DNA of 6,693 nucleotides from positions 1 through 6,693 of the forward strand of contig JBOHHM010000043.1 in assembly GCA_050725495.1 (NCBI GenBank). Direction: 5' to 3'. Made by a program: the position numbers and the translations under genes. Origin of the DNA: JBOHHM01 sp050725495 (GTDB taxonomy: Bacteria; Pseudomonadota; Gammaproteobacteria; Burkholderiales; Burkholderiaceae_C). The notes under the pieces were generated by a model. That model was not told the origin of the DNA. It was given only the letters and a program-made list of their open reading frames with translations, and did not search any database. Shown here in pieces: positions 6,657 through 6,693 of the stretch; position 1 is the stretch's first letter; each line of letters begins with the position of its first letter.

Positions 6657-6693
6657 GGCGCCGGCTGCAGGCCCGCCCGCCAGGGAGAAGTCA

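Overview
The window is GC-rich and densely coded, and it looks like a chromosomal segment of a betaproteobacterium, most likely Burkholderiales and perhaps Comamonadaceae. This rests on the presence of an EarP-type EF-P arginine rhamnosyltransferase (known from beta- and gammaproteobacteria), the codon bias, and the family make-up of the genes. It is inference from recalled family features, not from a database search. The first ~1.1 kb looks somewhat less GC-rich than the rest.

Left part (1-1886): the 3' end of an unrecognised conserved protein runs off the left edge on the + strand. It converges on two - strand genes that are probably co-transcribed: a RutE-like nitroreductase (1129-1761), followed by a TIGR02466-type putative 2-oxoglutarate/Fe(II) oxygenase (457-1101). 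Upstream of the nitroreductase is a good sigma70-like promoter (-35 at 1842-1847, -10 at 1819-1824), a small inverted repeat near the expected transcription start, and a strong ribosome binding site.

Right part (1887-6693): earP (1887-3038) is followed, with a 20-nt overlap, by an OmpR-family response regulator (3019-3678). That in turn overlaps its sensor kinase gene by an ATGA junction (3675-). Facing them and ending with interlocked stop codons (TTAG, 5019-5022) is a lipid A phosphoethanolamine transferase of the EptA/PmrC/MCR family (5019-6656), with every catalytic and zinc-binding residue recognisable. Regulator, kinase and EptA together resemble a PmrAB-EptA module, which modifies lipid A and is known for polymyxin resistance.

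The most notable observation is that the kinase reading frame is broken just after the HELRTP phosphoacceptor motif. The 5' part (frame of 3675) and the 3' part (stop at 5022) lie in different frames. The junction at about 4395-4400 reads as the loss of two bases in a GC-alternating stretch. Either the kinase is a pseudogene or frameshift mutant in this strain, or the assembly has an error. No RNA genes, CRISPR arrays, insertion sequences or other mobile elements were seen, and I found no clear evidence of a wholly new system.
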